DNA from: Bacilli bacterium
GTDB lineage: Bacteria; Bacillota_I; Bacilli_A; RF39; UBA660
Direction of reading: 5' to 3'
Length of the DNA stretch: 20,618 nt
Assembly (NCBI GenBank): GCA_017411235.1
Contig: JAFPMR010000180.1
Location: 1-20,618 of the forward strand
A program made the translations under genes and the position numbers. The notes under the pieces were generated by a model that did not search any database, had not been told where the DNA came from, and saw only the letters and a list, made by a program, of their open reading frames with translations. Of this stretch, positions 1 to 8,036 are shown in pieces (positions within the stretch are counted from its first letter, which is position 1; each line of letters opens with the position of its first letter).

Positions 1-28
1 CATTTTCCCAACACCTTTTCAAAAAGTG

Positions 29-57
29 TTTACAAGAAAGTATTATTAATGTATTAT
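29..57 (+). promoter_or_regulatory. Sigma-A-type promoter of the mraZ operon
   Basis: A TTTACA box (29-34) and a TATTAT box (52-57) are separated by exactly 17 bases, a near-consensus vegetative promoter. Transcription would begin near 64, just before the triple GTGG repeat and 40 bases before the mraZ ATG. An imperfect inverted repeat (10-19 against 21-30, one mismatch) overlaps the -35 box. It lacks a following T-run and so is not an obvious terminator. Confidence 0.7.
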
Positions 58-68
58 TATTGTAGACA

Positions 69-95
69 GTGGTACATTGTGGAGGAAAGTGGGGG
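69..95 (+). promoter_or_regulatory. MraZ operator: three GTGG repeats at 10-bp spacing
   Basis: GTGG occurs at 69-72, 79-82 and 89-92, exactly one helical turn apart and directly downstream of the promoter. MraZ proteins are known to bind short G-rich direct repeats spaced by about 10 bp (TGGGN in E. coli, AAAGTG-type in mollicutes). The last copy lies in AAAGTGG (86-92), which resembles the mollicute box. The array covers the purine-rich region that must serve as the mraZ ribosome-binding site, so binding could block transcription and the array could also affect initiation. Binding is inferred. Confidence 0.75.
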
Positions 96-103
96 ATTTG
101 AAA

Positions 104-541
104 ATGTTCATGGGCGAATATCATCATAACATTGATGAAAAAGGACGACTTATAATTCCTGCCAAGTTTAGAGACGAACTTGGATTCAAGTTCGTTGTAA
201 CTCGTGGTTTAGAAAAATGCTTATATGTTTATTCTGAAACCGAGTGGAATAATATAGTTGCCAAATTAAAAACTCTACCTTTTACCAAAAAAGACGTCCG
301 TACGTTCATCAGATCCTTCTTCTCTGGTGCCACTGAATGTGAATTTGATCGTCAAGGTCGAATTAACATTACCTCCCCATTGGTTAGTTACGCCGATATT
401 ACAAAAGAATGTGTAATTATCGGCGCAAACGACCGACTAGAAATCTGGTCAGAAGACGGATGGAATAATTTCTTTGAAGAAAATGCTGATAAGATTTCAG
501 ATATAGCGGAGAACCTATTTATTGGAGAAGATTTATCATGA
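104..541 (+). CDS. mraZ: MraZ transcriptional regulator
   Basis: This is a 145-residue MraZ protein, the DNA-binding repressor that usually heads the division/cell-wall operon and controls its own promoter. It begins [16 protein letters not shown], the typical first SpoVT/AbrB-like half. The second half carries the matching FDRQGRI segment near residues 84-90. The ATG at 104 was chosen over an upstream in-frame TTG (77) and GTG (89) because conserved MraZ sequence starts there and GGGGG (91-95) lies 8 bases upstream. An ATG at 110 is also possible. The stop overlaps the rsmH start by 4 bases (ATGA), so translation is probably coupled. Six of eight arginine codons are CGN, unlike the AGA-dominated rsmH next door. 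Confidence 0.95.
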   Translation: MFMGEYHHNIDEKGRLIIPAKFRDELGFKFVVTRGLEKCLYVYSETEWNNIVAKLKTLPFTKKDVRTFIRSFFSGATECEFDRQGRINITSPLVSYADITKECVIIGANDRLEIWSEDGWNNFFEENADKISDIAENLFIGEDLS

Positions 542-1461
542 AGCACTACAGCGTAATGTTAAACGAAGCAATTGATGGTTTAGATATAAAGAGTGATGGC
601 ATCTATGTAGATGCAACACTTGGTTATGGAGGACACAGCAGTGCAATATTAGACAAACTAACTGCTGGTCATCTATATTGCTTTGATCAAGATGAAGAAG
701 CAATTAAATATTCAAAAGAAAGATTAAAACAAATAAGTAATCATTTTACTATCATCTACAGTAATTTTGTTAATCTAAAAGAAAAACTACAAGAACAAGG
801 AATTACAAAGGTAGATGGTATCTTATTCGATTTAGGTTTATCTAGTCCTCAAATCGATGATGCAAGTAGAGGATTTTCCTTTATGCAAGATGCTCCATTA
901 GATATGAGAATGGACAAGAAAAACAAACTAGATGCTAAGAAGGTAATCAATACCTATAGTATTGAAGAATTAGCCAATATCTTCTTCCTATATGGAGAAG
1001 AAAAAATGTCTAAAGTAATAGCTAAGAAAATCGTAGCTACTAGATTAGACAAAGAAATTAATACAACAACTGAGTTAGTAAAAGTTATTGAATCTGCAGT
1101 AGGTGCTAAATACTTTAATAAGTTCCACCCTGAAAGACAAATATTCCAAGCAATTAGAATAGAAGTTAATAGTGAGCTTACAGTATTAAGTAAAGTACTA
1201 CCTGATGCAATTGACTTATTAAATAAAGGTGGAAGAATATCAGTTATAACATTCCATTCTCTAGAAGATAGAATAGTTAAACAAGTATTTAAAAAAGAAA
1301 GTGAAATTGATGATTTAGTTAAAGGTCTCCCTGAAATCCCTGAAAAATATTTACCTAAACTAAAGATAATCAATAAAAAACCAATCTTACCAAGTGAAGA
1401 AGAAATCAAAGAAAACTCACGTAGTAAGAGTGCCAAATTAAGAATAGTTGAAAGGGTCTGA
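538..1461 (+). CDS. rsmH: 16S rRNA (cytosine-1402-N4)-methyltransferase RsmH (MraW)
   Basis: RsmH uses S-adenosylmethionine to methylate N4 of C1402 in the ribosomal P site of 16S rRNA. At 307 residues it has the usual family length. The SAM-binding motif is [10 protein letters not shown] (25-34), followed by the acidic FDQD (49-52), the conserved [11 protein letters not shown] (97-107) and RGFSF (111-115), [15 protein letters not shown] (197-211), HSLEDR (240-245) and a basic C-terminus with SKSAKLR. It starts inside the mraZ stop codon (ATGA overlap), so it is probably translated by coupling in the mraZ operon. Its TGA stop is followed by two codons and then the ftsL ATG in the same frame, so stop readthrough would give an RsmH-FtsL fusion. 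Arginines are almost all AGA. Confidence 0.97.
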   Translation: MKHYSVMLNEAIDGLDIKSDGIYVDATLGYGGHSSAILDKLTAGHLYCFDQDEEAIKYSKERLKQISNHFTIIYSNFVNLKEKLQEQGITKVDGILFDLGLSSPQIDDASRGFSFMQDAPLDMRMDKKNKLDAKKVINTYSIEELANIFFLYGEEKMSKVIAKKIVATRLDKEINTTTELVKVIESAVGAKYFNKFHPERQIFQAIRIEVNSELTVLSKVLPDAIDLLNKGGRISVITFHSLEDRIVKQVFKKESEIDDLVKGLPEIPEKYLPKLKIINKKPILPSEEEIKENSRSKSAKLRIVERV

Positions 1462-1467
1462 TGTGAT

Positions 1468-1779
1468 ATGGCAAACAAGCAAATAAGAAAACAAAAGAAA
1501 TTAAAAAAGCTATTTCGTGGTGAAAGAGCAATCTACTTTACACTTGCTCTAATATTACTTGCAATTCCTATTTGTAATGTTTATACTAAAGCTATACTAT
1601 CAGAAAGTAATATTGCTCTAGAAGAAAAGAAGAGCGAAATTAGAAAACAAGAGGACATTAACGATAGTTTAAAGATGGAAATCTCTGAACTAGCTTCTCT
1701 TGATACTATTCAAAATGTAGCTACTGAGTATGGACTAACATATCAAAATGAAAATATAAAAGTAGTTACTAACGACTAA
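1468..1779 (+). CDS. ftsL: FtsL-like septum formation protein
   Basis: This small bitopic membrane protein has 103 residues. It has a strongly basic cytoplasmic start (about residues 1-20), one hydrophobic segment (about 21-43), and an extracytoplasmic region rich in Glu, Lys and Leu (about 47-80) that looks like a coiled coil. FtsL proteins diverge in sequence but keep this layout and pair with DivIC/FtsB in the divisome. The call rests on this topology and on the position between rsmH and the class B transpeptidase, where ftsL sits in most Firmicutes. The start is ATG 6 bases after the rsmH stop. AAAGGG (1451-1456) is a distant ribosome-binding candidate, so coupling to rsmH is likely. It could also be called a generic cell-division protein. 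Confidence 0.75.
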   Translation: MANKQIRKQKKLKKLFRGERAIYFTLALILLAIPICNVYTKAILSESNIALEEKKSEIRKQEDINDSLKMEISELASLDTIQNVATEYGLTYQNENIKVVTND

Positions 1780-1796
1780 TAAGGAGTTAATGCTAT

Positions 1797-3902
1797 ATGA
1801 AAAGAAAGAAGACTACAGTAAATATAAGTTTAGTTATCTTTATTGTACTTATTCTTTCTTTTTTTTCTATTGTAATAAAACTTAGCATGGTATCTTTAAG
1901 AAAGACTACAGATGGTGTAGATCTAAAACAATTTAAAGATAACCGTAATACTGAAACAGAAGTACTTCCTGCTACCCGTGGAACAATTTATTCTGCTGAT
2001 GGCGAAGTCTTAGCTCAAACAATTAATTCTTATACTGTTGTAGCTTATCTTTCTGAATCTCGAACTAAAGATCCAGAAAATCCTCAACACGTAGTAGATA
2101 AAGACAGAACTGCCGAAGAATTATCCGGTATTTTAGGCATGTCTAAAGAATATATCTTAAAATTATTAAATTCTAAAGGATATCAAGTCGAATTAGGACC
2201 AGGTGGTAGAGATATCAATATTGTTCTAAAAAGACAAATAGAAGCCTTAAATCTACCTGGTATAGGCTTTATAGAATCTAAAAAGAGATATTATCCAATG
2301 ACCAACTTTGCTTCTTATATCATTGGTTATGCTAAAAAGACCGATAATAATGAATTAGTAGGAGAAATGGGAATTGAGGCCTACTATGATGAACAATTAG
2401 CTGGTACAGATGGTTACACAATATATCAAAAAGATGCTTATGGTTATACAATGCCTAATACAACAACCATCACCGAACCTGCTAAAAATGGTGAAGATAT
2501 TTATTTAACTATAGATAGTAAGATTCAAATGTTTGTTGAAAATGGTATTAAAGACATAACAAGTAATAATAAAATGGACTGGTTAACATTTACCATAGCA
2601 GATGCTAAAACAGGAGCTATCGTAGCATCTAGCTCTAATCAAAACTTCAATTTAAATACTAAAGATAATATAACTAGTTATCTAAATCCTTTAACATCAT
2701 ATGTATATGAACCAGGTTCAACAATGAAAATATATTCATGGTTAGCAGCTATGGAAAATGGCATATATGATGGAAAAGCCACTTATAAATCAGGTACTAT
2801 TCAAGTAGATGATGCAATAATCAAAGACTTCAACGGAAAAGGTTGGGGTGTTGTAGATTTTGATTATGGTTTTGTAATGTCATCTAACGTAGGAGCAACA
2901 AACCTAGGTTTAAAACTAGGAAGAGAGAAATTACATAATTACTATAAAGATTTGGGATTTGGTAAAAAAACAGGTTTAAGTCTTCCAAATGAACTAGCTG
3001 GTGATATCGACTTTGTTTATCGTACAGAACTTGCAACAGCATCATTTGGTCAAGGTATTACAACAACACCAATCCAAAATATCCAAGCTTTAACATTATT
3101 AGCAAATGATGGTATAGAACTTCAACCATACATCGTCGAAAAAACAATTAATTCTGAAACTGGAGAAGTAACATACCAACATGAGCGTACTGAGCTTGGT
3201 AGAAAAGCCTCATCAGAAAATGCTGCTTACATGCGTAAATTAATGTATGACGTAGTATATAGTGGTAAAACAGATGCCATGTTCTATAAAACAGAAAACG
3301 TTTCATTTATAGGTAAAACAGGTACTGCCCAAATAGCAGGACCTAATGGTAGTTATTTAACAGGATCAACTGATTATGTTCGTTCCTTTGCAGGTATGTT
3401 CCCATATGAAGATCCTCAATATGTTGTATATGTTTCAGTAAAAAAATATACTGGATCATATCGTGATTTTGCTAGAATGGTCAAAAAAGTAGTAGAAGAA
3501 ATAGCTAAATATAAGAATATCACTGAATTGATGGAAAAAATCGATGAAACTAAAATAATTGAAGTAAATAATTATATAAGTACTGATGCTTCAGTTACTG
3601 AAGAAAAATTAAAAGCTATGAATCTAACTGTAATAAGATTAGGTAATGGAAAATATATAATTAATCAATATCCAGAAAAAGGATCAACCATCATTGCTGG
3701 ATCTAAAATATTCTTACTAACAAATGATGAAAAGTACACTTTACCAAATATGGTAGGATGGTCAAGTAGTGAAGCAACAACATTATGCAGATTATTAGGA
3801 ATAAAATATAAAATATCTGGTTATGGATTCGTCAAAGAACAATCTGTTGAAGAAGGAACAGAAATAACTGAAGATATGGAATTATCCATAACATTAGAAT
3901 AG
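1797..3902 (+). CDS. pbpB: Class B penicillin-binding protein (septal transpeptidase) with PASTA domains
   Basis: This is a peptidoglycan D,D-transpeptidase that cross-links septal wall outside the membrane and is the target of beta-lactams. It has 701 residues. A basic start and one membrane anchor (about 9-30) precede a PBP dimerisation domain (about 50-220), including the conserved LPATRGTIYSADG (57-69). The transpeptidase domain has all three active-site motifs: STMK with catalytic Ser308 and Lys311, SSN (362-364) and KTGT (507-510). Two C-terminal segments (about 585-643 and 645-700) look like PASTA domains, as in PbpB, SpoVD and PBP2x. AAGGAG (1781-1786) lies 10 bases before the ATG. 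The gene follows ftsL in the mraZ operon, which favours the vegetative division enzyme over sporulation SpoVD, although the two cannot be fully separated by sequence. Confidence 0.93.
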   Translation: MKRKKTTVNISLVIFIVLILSFFSIVIKLSMVSLRKTTDGVDLKQFKDNRNTETEVLPATRGTIYSADGEVLAQTINSYTVVAYLSESRTKDPENPQHVVDKDRTAEELSGILGMSKEYILKLLNSKGYQVELGPGGRDINIVLKRQIEALNLPGIGFIESKKRYYPMTNFASYIIGYAKKTDNNELVGEMGIEAYYDEQLAGTDGYTIYQKDAYGYTMPNTTTITEPAKNGEDIYLTIDSKIQMFVENGIKDITSNNKMDWLTFTIADAKTGAIVASSSNQNFNLNTKDNITSYLNPLTSYVYEPGSTMKIYSWLAAMENGIYDGKATYKSGTIQVDDAIIKDFNGKGWGVVDFDYGFVMSSNVGATNLGLKLGREKLHNYYKDLGFGKKTGLSLPNELAGDIDFVYRTELATASFGQGITTTPIQNIQALTLLANDGIELQPYIVEKTINSETGEVTYQHERTELGRKASSENAAYMRKLMYDVVYSGKTDAMFYKTENVSFIGKTGTAQIAGPNGSYLTGSTDYVRSFAGMFPYEDPQYVVYVSVKKYTGSYRDFARMVKKVVEEIAKYKNITELMEKIDETKIIEVNNYISTDASVTEEKLKAMNLTVIRLGNGKYIINQYPEKGSTIIAGSKIFLLTNDEKYTLPNMVGWSSSEATTLCRLLGIKYKISGYGFVKEQSVEEGTEITEDMELSITLE

Positions 3903-3911
3903 GATGATAAT

Positions 3912-4247
3912 ATGTTAACTGTAGATTTTAGTAAAATAGATATCTATCAAGTAATTAAAGATAATTACGATGATGAAAGAATTCAAATGGTTCTAGCATC
4001 TCTACCTGAAAACGAAAGAGAAGTATTAGAACTAAGAATCGGTATTAAAGAAGATAAACTATCTAGACAAAAAATAGCTGACCGAAAAGGTGTAACACTT
4101 GAAATGGTAAGAGGAATGGAATATCGTGCTTTAAGACGTTTAAAACATCCAGCACGAGTTCAAATGCTTAACGCTGTTTTAGATCCTAATTTCCAAATAA
4201 GTGAAAGAGCTCAAGAATTCTATAATCAAGCAAATAAAAAAATGTAG
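3912..4247 (+). CDS. Stand-alone sigma-70 region 4-like DNA-binding protein
   Basis: The protein has 111 residues. Residues about 30-80 match sigma-70 region 4: LPENEREVLELRIG, then a helix-turn-helix with KIADRKGVTLEMVRGMEYRALRRLKHP. This parallels the RpoD segment that reads the -35 element and contacts the RNA polymerase beta flap. Regions 1-3, including the -10-binding and melting region 2, are absent. The N-terminal 29 and C-terminal 30 residues are not recognised. It starts 9 bases after the transpeptidase stop, with AGGATGAT as ribosome-binding site, and ends inside the operon terminator, so it is part of the division operon. It could be a regulator of wall genes, an RNA-polymerase-binding cofactor or half of a split sigma factor. 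No function is proven. Confidence 0.8.
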   Translation: MLTVDFSKIDIYQVIKDNYDDERIQMVLASLPENEREVLELRIGIKEDKLSRQKIADRKGVTLEMVRGMEYRALRRLKHPARVQMLNAVLDPNFQISERAQEFYNQANKKM

Positions 4248-4263
4248 TCAAACTACATTTTTT
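4237..4263. terminator. Bidirectional intrinsic terminator between the dcw operon and map
   Basis: A perfect 12-bp stem (4237-4248 pairing with 4252-4263) closes a CAA loop. T-runs follow it on both strands, so it can end both convergent operons. The TAG stop of the sigma-like gene (4245-4247) lies in the stem, and the map stop (4262-4264 on the minus strand) overlaps its other foot. Confidence 0.9.
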
Positions 4264-5077
4264 ATTTTTCTAAATATTTTTTATAATTTTCTGGATCTGT
4301 AACTATATCCTCTGGATCTAATTCTACATCACGTCTAGTTAATATTTCATAACCATCTTTAGTAACTAAAACAGTATGTTCAAAGTGAGCACTATTTTCA
4401 CCATCATCAGTTTTAATAGTCCAATCGTCATCTTCCATATATATTTCTCTAGTACCAAGATTTAACATTGGTTCAACTGCAATAACATTATTTTCGTGTA
4501 GAGTAGGTCCTTTCTTTTCTTCACCAAAGTTTGGAACATCTGGTTCCATATGAACCTTATCACCAACACCATGACCAACTAATTCTCTTACAACTCCAAG
4601 ATTGTATTTTTTAGCTACTTTAGAAACAGCATGACCAATGTCACCAGTAGTACATCCATCATGTATAGCAGCAAGTCCTGCCATTAAAGCTTCTTCAGTT
4701 TCTTTTAAAAGTCTTACATCTCTATCTGACTTAGGCTTACCAACTATATAACTCCAAGCAGAATCTCCATGATATCCCTCATAACAAGCACCAATATCTA
4801 GTTTTAAGATATCTCCTTCTTTAAGTCTTGTTCTACCAGGAATGCCATGAACAACAGTATCATTTAAACTAACACAGTTAGCTCCAGGGAATCCATAAAG
4901 TCCTTCAAAAGAACAAGTACATCCCTTACTTTCAATGAATTTCTTCATTAAAAGATCTAATTCTTTAGTAGTAATACCAGGTTGAATGAATTGTTGAATA
5001 TATTTATGAGTTAATCCAACAATCATACCAGCATGTCTTAATTTATTTATTTCATCTTCAGTTCTAGTAATAATCAT
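4262..5077 (-). CDS. map: Type I methionine aminopeptidase
   Basis: This cytoplasmic metalloenzyme removes the initiator methionine from new proteins whose second residue is small. Numbering from the ATG at 5077 gives 271 residues. All expected active-site residues are present: His77 (VVHGIPG), metal ligands Asp94 (KLDIGA), Asp105 (HGDSA), His169 (VGHGVG), Glu202 (AVEPML) and Glu233 (HFEHTV). They match the E. coli pattern in order and spacing. A C-terminal extension of about 25 residues rich in Asp and Glu follows. The ATG at 5077 is preferred over an upstream TTG (5089) because GAGGG sits 6 bases upstream of it. The gene is monocistronic, opposes the division operon, shares its terminator and is divergent from trkA. 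Confidence 0.97.
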   Translation of the reverse strand: MIITRTEDEINKLRHAGMIVGLTHKYIQQFIQPGITTKELDLLMKKFIESKGCTCSFEGLYGFPGANCVSLNDTVVHGIPGRTRLKEGDILKLDIGACYEGYHGDSAWSYIVGKPKSDRDVRLLKETEEALMAGLAAIHDGCTTGDIGHAVSKVAKKYNLGVVRELVGHGVGDKVHMEPDVPNFGEEKKGPTLHENNVIAVEPMLNLGTREIYMEDDDWTIKTDDGENSAHFEHTVLVTKDGYEILTRRDVELDPEDIVTDPENYKKYLEK

Positions 5078-5099
5078 AATAACCCTCAATTCCTAGAAC

Positions 5100-5105
5100 A
5101 TTATA
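5100..5105 (-). promoter_or_regulatory. Extended -10 promoter of map
   Basis: On the minus strand the sequence reads TGTTATAAT, an extended -10 box whose TATAAT occupies 5105-5100. It lies about 22 bases upstream of the map ATG. The -35 region at the expected spacing (TAATCA) is poor, as often seen with extended -10 promoters. Confidence 0.6.
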
Positions 5106-5136
5106 ACACAAAACGCCTAAAATGATTAATTATAAC

Positions 5137-5164
5137 TGGTTTTTAATCTTTAAAGTAGTATAAT
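5137..5164 (+). promoter_or_regulatory. Promoter of the trkA-trkH operon
   Basis: A consensus TATAAT box at 5159-5164 lies 16 bases before the trkA ATG. The best -35 candidate, TGGTTT at 5137-5142 with a 16-base spacer, is weak. Transcription would start around 5171, leaving a leader of about 10 bases containing the ribosome-binding sequence AAAAGGTGAT. Such a short leader makes the exact start uncertain. Confidence 0.5.
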
Positions 5165-5180
5165 ACTAAAAGGTGATAAC

Positions 5181-6548
5181 ATGAAGATAATAATCGTCGG
5201 CGTAGGAAAACTTGGAGAATATATAGCTCATGAATTAGTAAATGAAAATCATGAAGTAACTTTAATAGATCTTGATTTTAAAAACCGTAATAATATTATC
5301 AATAATGAAGACTTAAACTATATATGCGGTAATGGGTTAGATGCTAATACCTTATTAGAAGCGGGAGTACCAGAAGCTGATTTATTAATTAGCGTAACAG
5401 ATAAAGATGAACAAAACCTAATGTGTTGCTTACTTGGTAAAAAACTAGGAGCTAAACATACTATAGCTCGTATTCGTACTCCAGAATATGCATCATCAAT
5501 TGATGTTATAAAAGAAGATCTAGGATTATCAATGGCTATTAATCCTGAAAGATCAACTGCTAGACACATCGCAGGAATCTTAAGTATACCTAGTGCTATT
5601 GATGTAAAATCCTTCTTCAAAGGTCGTTTACAATTAGTATCTATAAAAGTAACAGAAAAATGTAACTTAAAAGGACACAGCATCAATAGTTTATCTAGTT
5701 TAAATGAAAGTATTATTGTTTGTGCTTTGGAAAGAGAAGGAGAAACAATTATTCCTCGTGGACATACTAAAATACATGAAAATGATATTTTACATGTTAC
5801 TGGAACACCAAAAGCTATTAGAAAACTTTTAAAACATGCTGGTTTACTAACTGGTGATATTAAAAACGTTATGATAGTATGTGGATCATCTACAGCAGTA
5901 TATCTAGCAGAAGAATTAAATGCTATGAATATTACTAATAAAATAATTGAAATAGACGAAAACAGATGCCATGAATTAAGTGAAGATTTACCAAAATCAT
6001 TGATAATTCAAGGAGATGCTACTAATGAAAACGTCCTTTTAGAAGAAGGAATCGAAAACATGGATGGCTTCGTAGCATTGAATAGTATAGATGAAGAGAA
6101 TATCGTTTTATCAATCTTTGCTAAAAATAAAAACGTATCTAAAATAATTACTAAGATTAACCATATAAATTTAGGTGGAATTATAGAACAAGCTAATCTT
6201 GATTCAGTAATTACACCTCATAAAATAGCTACTAATCAAATAGTTACATATATTAGAGCTATGGAGAATAGTAAATCAAGTAGTTGTGAATCTATTTATC
6301 ATTTTGGTGAGGGGAACTTTGAACTATTAGAATTCTATGTAAAAGATGACTTCAAAGCTCTTAATATGAGATTAAAAGATATCAATTTTAAAGAAAATAT
6401 TATTATTGTTGCCATCTGGCGTGGTAGAAAGATTACTTTCCCTGGGGGATTAGATTCTATTCATGAAAAAGATACAATAATAGTTGCCAATAAAAATAGT
6501 ATTATAAAAGATATCAATGATATCTTGGAGGAAGAGTATGAAAAGTAA
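5181..6548 (+). CDS. trkA: TrkA-type potassium uptake regulatory protein (double RCK)
   Basis: TrkA is the cytoplasmic nucleotide-binding gating subunit of the Trk potassium channel-transporter. The 455 residues form two RCK units in tandem: RCK-N (about 1-120) and RCK-C (about 140-216), then RCK-N (about 228-350) and RCK-C (about 370-450). The first Rossmann fold has a classic GVGKLG (7-12) and the acidic residue ending strand 2 (VTLIDLD, Asp30). In the second the glycine loop is GSSTA (235-239), so the motif is degenerate, although the EID (257-259) acidic end remains. This suggests the two halves differ in ligand binding. AAGGTGAT provides a strong ribosome-binding site. The gene overlaps trkH by 11 bases, and the two form one operon. 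Confidence 0.95.
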   Translation: MKIIIVGVGKLGEYIAHELVNENHEVTLIDLDFKNRNNIINNEDLNYICGNGLDANTLLEAGVPEADLLISVTDKDEQNLMCCLLGKKLGAKHTIARIRTPEYASSIDVIKEDLGLSMAINPERSTARHIAGILSIPSAIDVKSFFKGRLQLVSIKVTEKCNLKGHSINSLSSLNESIIVCALEREGETIIPRGHTKIHENDILHVTGTPKAIRKLLKHAGLLTGDIKNVMIVCGSSTAVYLAEELNAMNITNKIIEIDENRCHELSEDLPKSLIIQGDATNENVLLEEGIENMDGFVALNSIDEENIVLSIFAKNKNVSKIITKINHINLGGIIEQANLDSVITPHKIATNQIVTYIRAMENSKSSSCESIYHFGEGNFELLEFYVKDDFKALNMRLKDINFKENIIIVAIWRGRKITFPGGLDSIHEKDTIIVANKNSIIKDINDILEEEYEK

Positions 6549-7962
6549 GACTGTCTATAAATACTTAGGAAAAGTACTTATTGGCTTCTCACTTACTTTT
6601 CTATTTCCGATGCTTGTAGCAATTATTTACCAAGAACACATTTATCCATTCTTAATACCTTTAATAATAACCATAGCTATAGGAGCATTATTAAATATTA
6701 TCTTTAAAAAAGGTGACAATCTGTTTGCTAAAGAAGGATTTATGATTGTTGGTTTATCTTGGATTGCTATTGGTATTCTAAGTGCTATTCCTTATATGAT
6801 AAGTTGCGAGTTATCATTCTTTGATTCCTTATTTGAATCAGTATCTGGTTTATCTACTACTGGAGCTACAATATTTACTGATGTTGAAAACTTAGATAAA
6901 AGTTTATTATTCTGGCGAAGCTTTACACACTTCTTAGGTGGAATGGGAGTATTAGCATTTGTAATGGCCATTATTCCTCTATCTAAAAAAGACAAATCAA
7001 TGCATTTATTAAAAGCAGAAATGCCAGGACCTAGTGTAGCTAAACTAGTACCTTCACTAAAGAAAACACTTTTATACTTATATGGTATCTATATTGGTTT
7101 AACTATAACCGAAATAGTTCTATTAATAATTGGTAAAACTCCACTATATGATAGTATTCTATTAGCATTTGGTACTGCTGGTACTGGAGGATTTACTTTA
7201 TTAAATTCATCTGTTGCTAGTTACTCAGTATTCTCTAAATGGGTAATAGCAATCTTTATGTTACTATTCGGTGTTAACTTTAATATTTATTTCTTGTTAT
7301 TAATTAAAGATTTTAAAAATATCTTTAAATCAGAAGAACTAAGAACATATATTGCTATCTATATCATAGCAACTGCATTTGTTATTCTAAATACATATAA
7401 AATGTTTGATAGCTTTAGCGAAGCAGTATTATCTGGTGCCTTTCATATGTCATCATTTATGACATCTACCGGTTATAGTATTGGTAATGTTAACATTTAT
7501 CCATCTCCATGCCGAATCTTAGTATTATTATTAATGCTAGTAAGTGCTTGTGCAGGTAGTACATGCGGTGGCTTTAAAATGTCTAGATTAATAATTTGTT
7601 TTAAAAAGATAAAAAGAGACCTACAAAAACTAGTTCATCCTAATATGGTCAAAGAAATAACCTTTGAAGGAAAGAAATTAGAAAATGATACGATTGAATC
7701 TACAACATCGTTTTTACTACTATATGTAGTATTCTTGATTCTAATCATGTTCATTATTAGTTTTGATCCATTAGATTTAAATCTAAGTGAAATAGTAAAT
7801 GCAACCTTCACAACATTTGCTAATGTTGGATTGTGTTTTGATATTCCTAATTTTCATGCTTTTTCTGATTTTTCAAAATTTATATTAAGTATTGGAATGT
7901 TATTAGGCAGACTAGAATTATTTCCATTAATCGTCTTAATAACAAATATCAACAAATCATAA
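6538..7962 (+). CDS. trkH: TrkH/KtrB-family potassium channel-transporter, membrane subunit
   Basis: This is a polytopic membrane protein of 474 residues that conducts potassium and pairs with TrkA. It shows the four pore-loop (M1-P-M2) repeats of the superfamily, with filter segments STTGAT (106-111), GTAGTGGFT (212-220), TSTGYS (309-314) and FANVGLCF (427-434), plus the conserved AGSTCGGFK (339-347). ATG 6538 was chosen because GGAGG (about 6526-6530) precedes it and an upstream in-frame start lies inside the trkA coding region without support. The 11-base overlap with trkA implies coupled translation and matched stoichiometry. The TAA stop touches the foot of the terminator hairpin. TrkH and KtrB cannot be separated firmly, but the double-RCK partner favours TrkH. 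Confidence 0.95.
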   Translation: MKSKTVYKYLGKVLIGFSLTFLFPMLVAIIYQEHIYPFLIPLIITIAIGALLNIIFKKGDNLFAKEGFMIVGLSWIAIGILSAIPYMISCELSFFDSLFESVSGLSTTGATIFTDVENLDKSLLFWRSFTHFLGGMGVLAFVMAIIPLSKKDKSMHLLKAEMPGPSVAKLVPSLKKTLLYLYGIYIGLTITEIVLLIIGKTPLYDSILLAFGTAGTGGFTLLNSSVASYSVFSKWVIAIFMLLFGVNFNIYFLLLIKDFKNIFKSEELRTYIAIYIIATAFVILNTYKMFDSFSEAVLSGAFHMSSFMTSTGYSIGNVNIYPSPCRILVLLLMLVSACAGSTCGGFKMSRLIICFKKIKRDLQKLVHPNMVKEITFEGKKLENDTIESTTSFLLLYVVFLILIMFIISFDPLDLNLSEIVNATFTTFANVGLCFDIPNFHAFSDFSKFILSIGMLLGRLELFPLIVLITNINKS

Positions 7963-7981
7963 GGCTTTTTAAGCCTTTTTT
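7961..7981 (+). terminator. Intrinsic terminator of the trkAH operon
   Basis: AAGGCTT (7961-7967) pairs with AAGCCTT (7971-7977) around a TTT loop, followed by more Ts to 7981. The first stem bases are the last two bases of the trkH TAA stop. Confidence 0.85.
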
Positions 7982-7982
7982 A

Positions 7983-8011
7983 TTGTGTTTAAAGAATAAT
8001 AATAGTATAAT
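7983..8011 (+). promoter_or_regulatory. Promoter of the MacB-like ABC exporter gene
   Basis: TTGTGT (7983-7988) and a perfect TATAAT (8006-8011) are 17 bases apart. The -35 box matches consensus in only three of six positions. It begins immediately after the trkH terminator and lies about 25 bases before the ATG. Confidence 0.6.
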
Positions 8012-8036
8012 TCTTGTGGTAGAAAGTAGGTGCGCT

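Noticed and set aside
77..103. Upstream TTG start for mraZ, adding nine residues
   Set aside because: Those codons lie across the MraZ operator and ribosome-binding region, and MraZ homology begins at the ATG at 104.
1..103. Mycoplasma-type code (TGA as Trp), suggested by the very low GC and MraZ box
   Set aside because: Trp codons are TGG throughout, no gene has an internal TGA, and TGA ends mraZ and rsmH at the family's expected lengths.
954..1478. 174-residue minus-strand reading frame opposite rsmH
   Set aside because: It lies wholly antisense to a clear RsmH, shows no motif or start signal, and is hydrophobic only as a mirror of A/T-rich codons.
5090..5180. Riboswitch or small RNA in the divergent map-trkA region
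   Set aside because: It is only about 90 bases and is filled by two promoters and their ribosome-binding sites, without a stable fold visible by eye.
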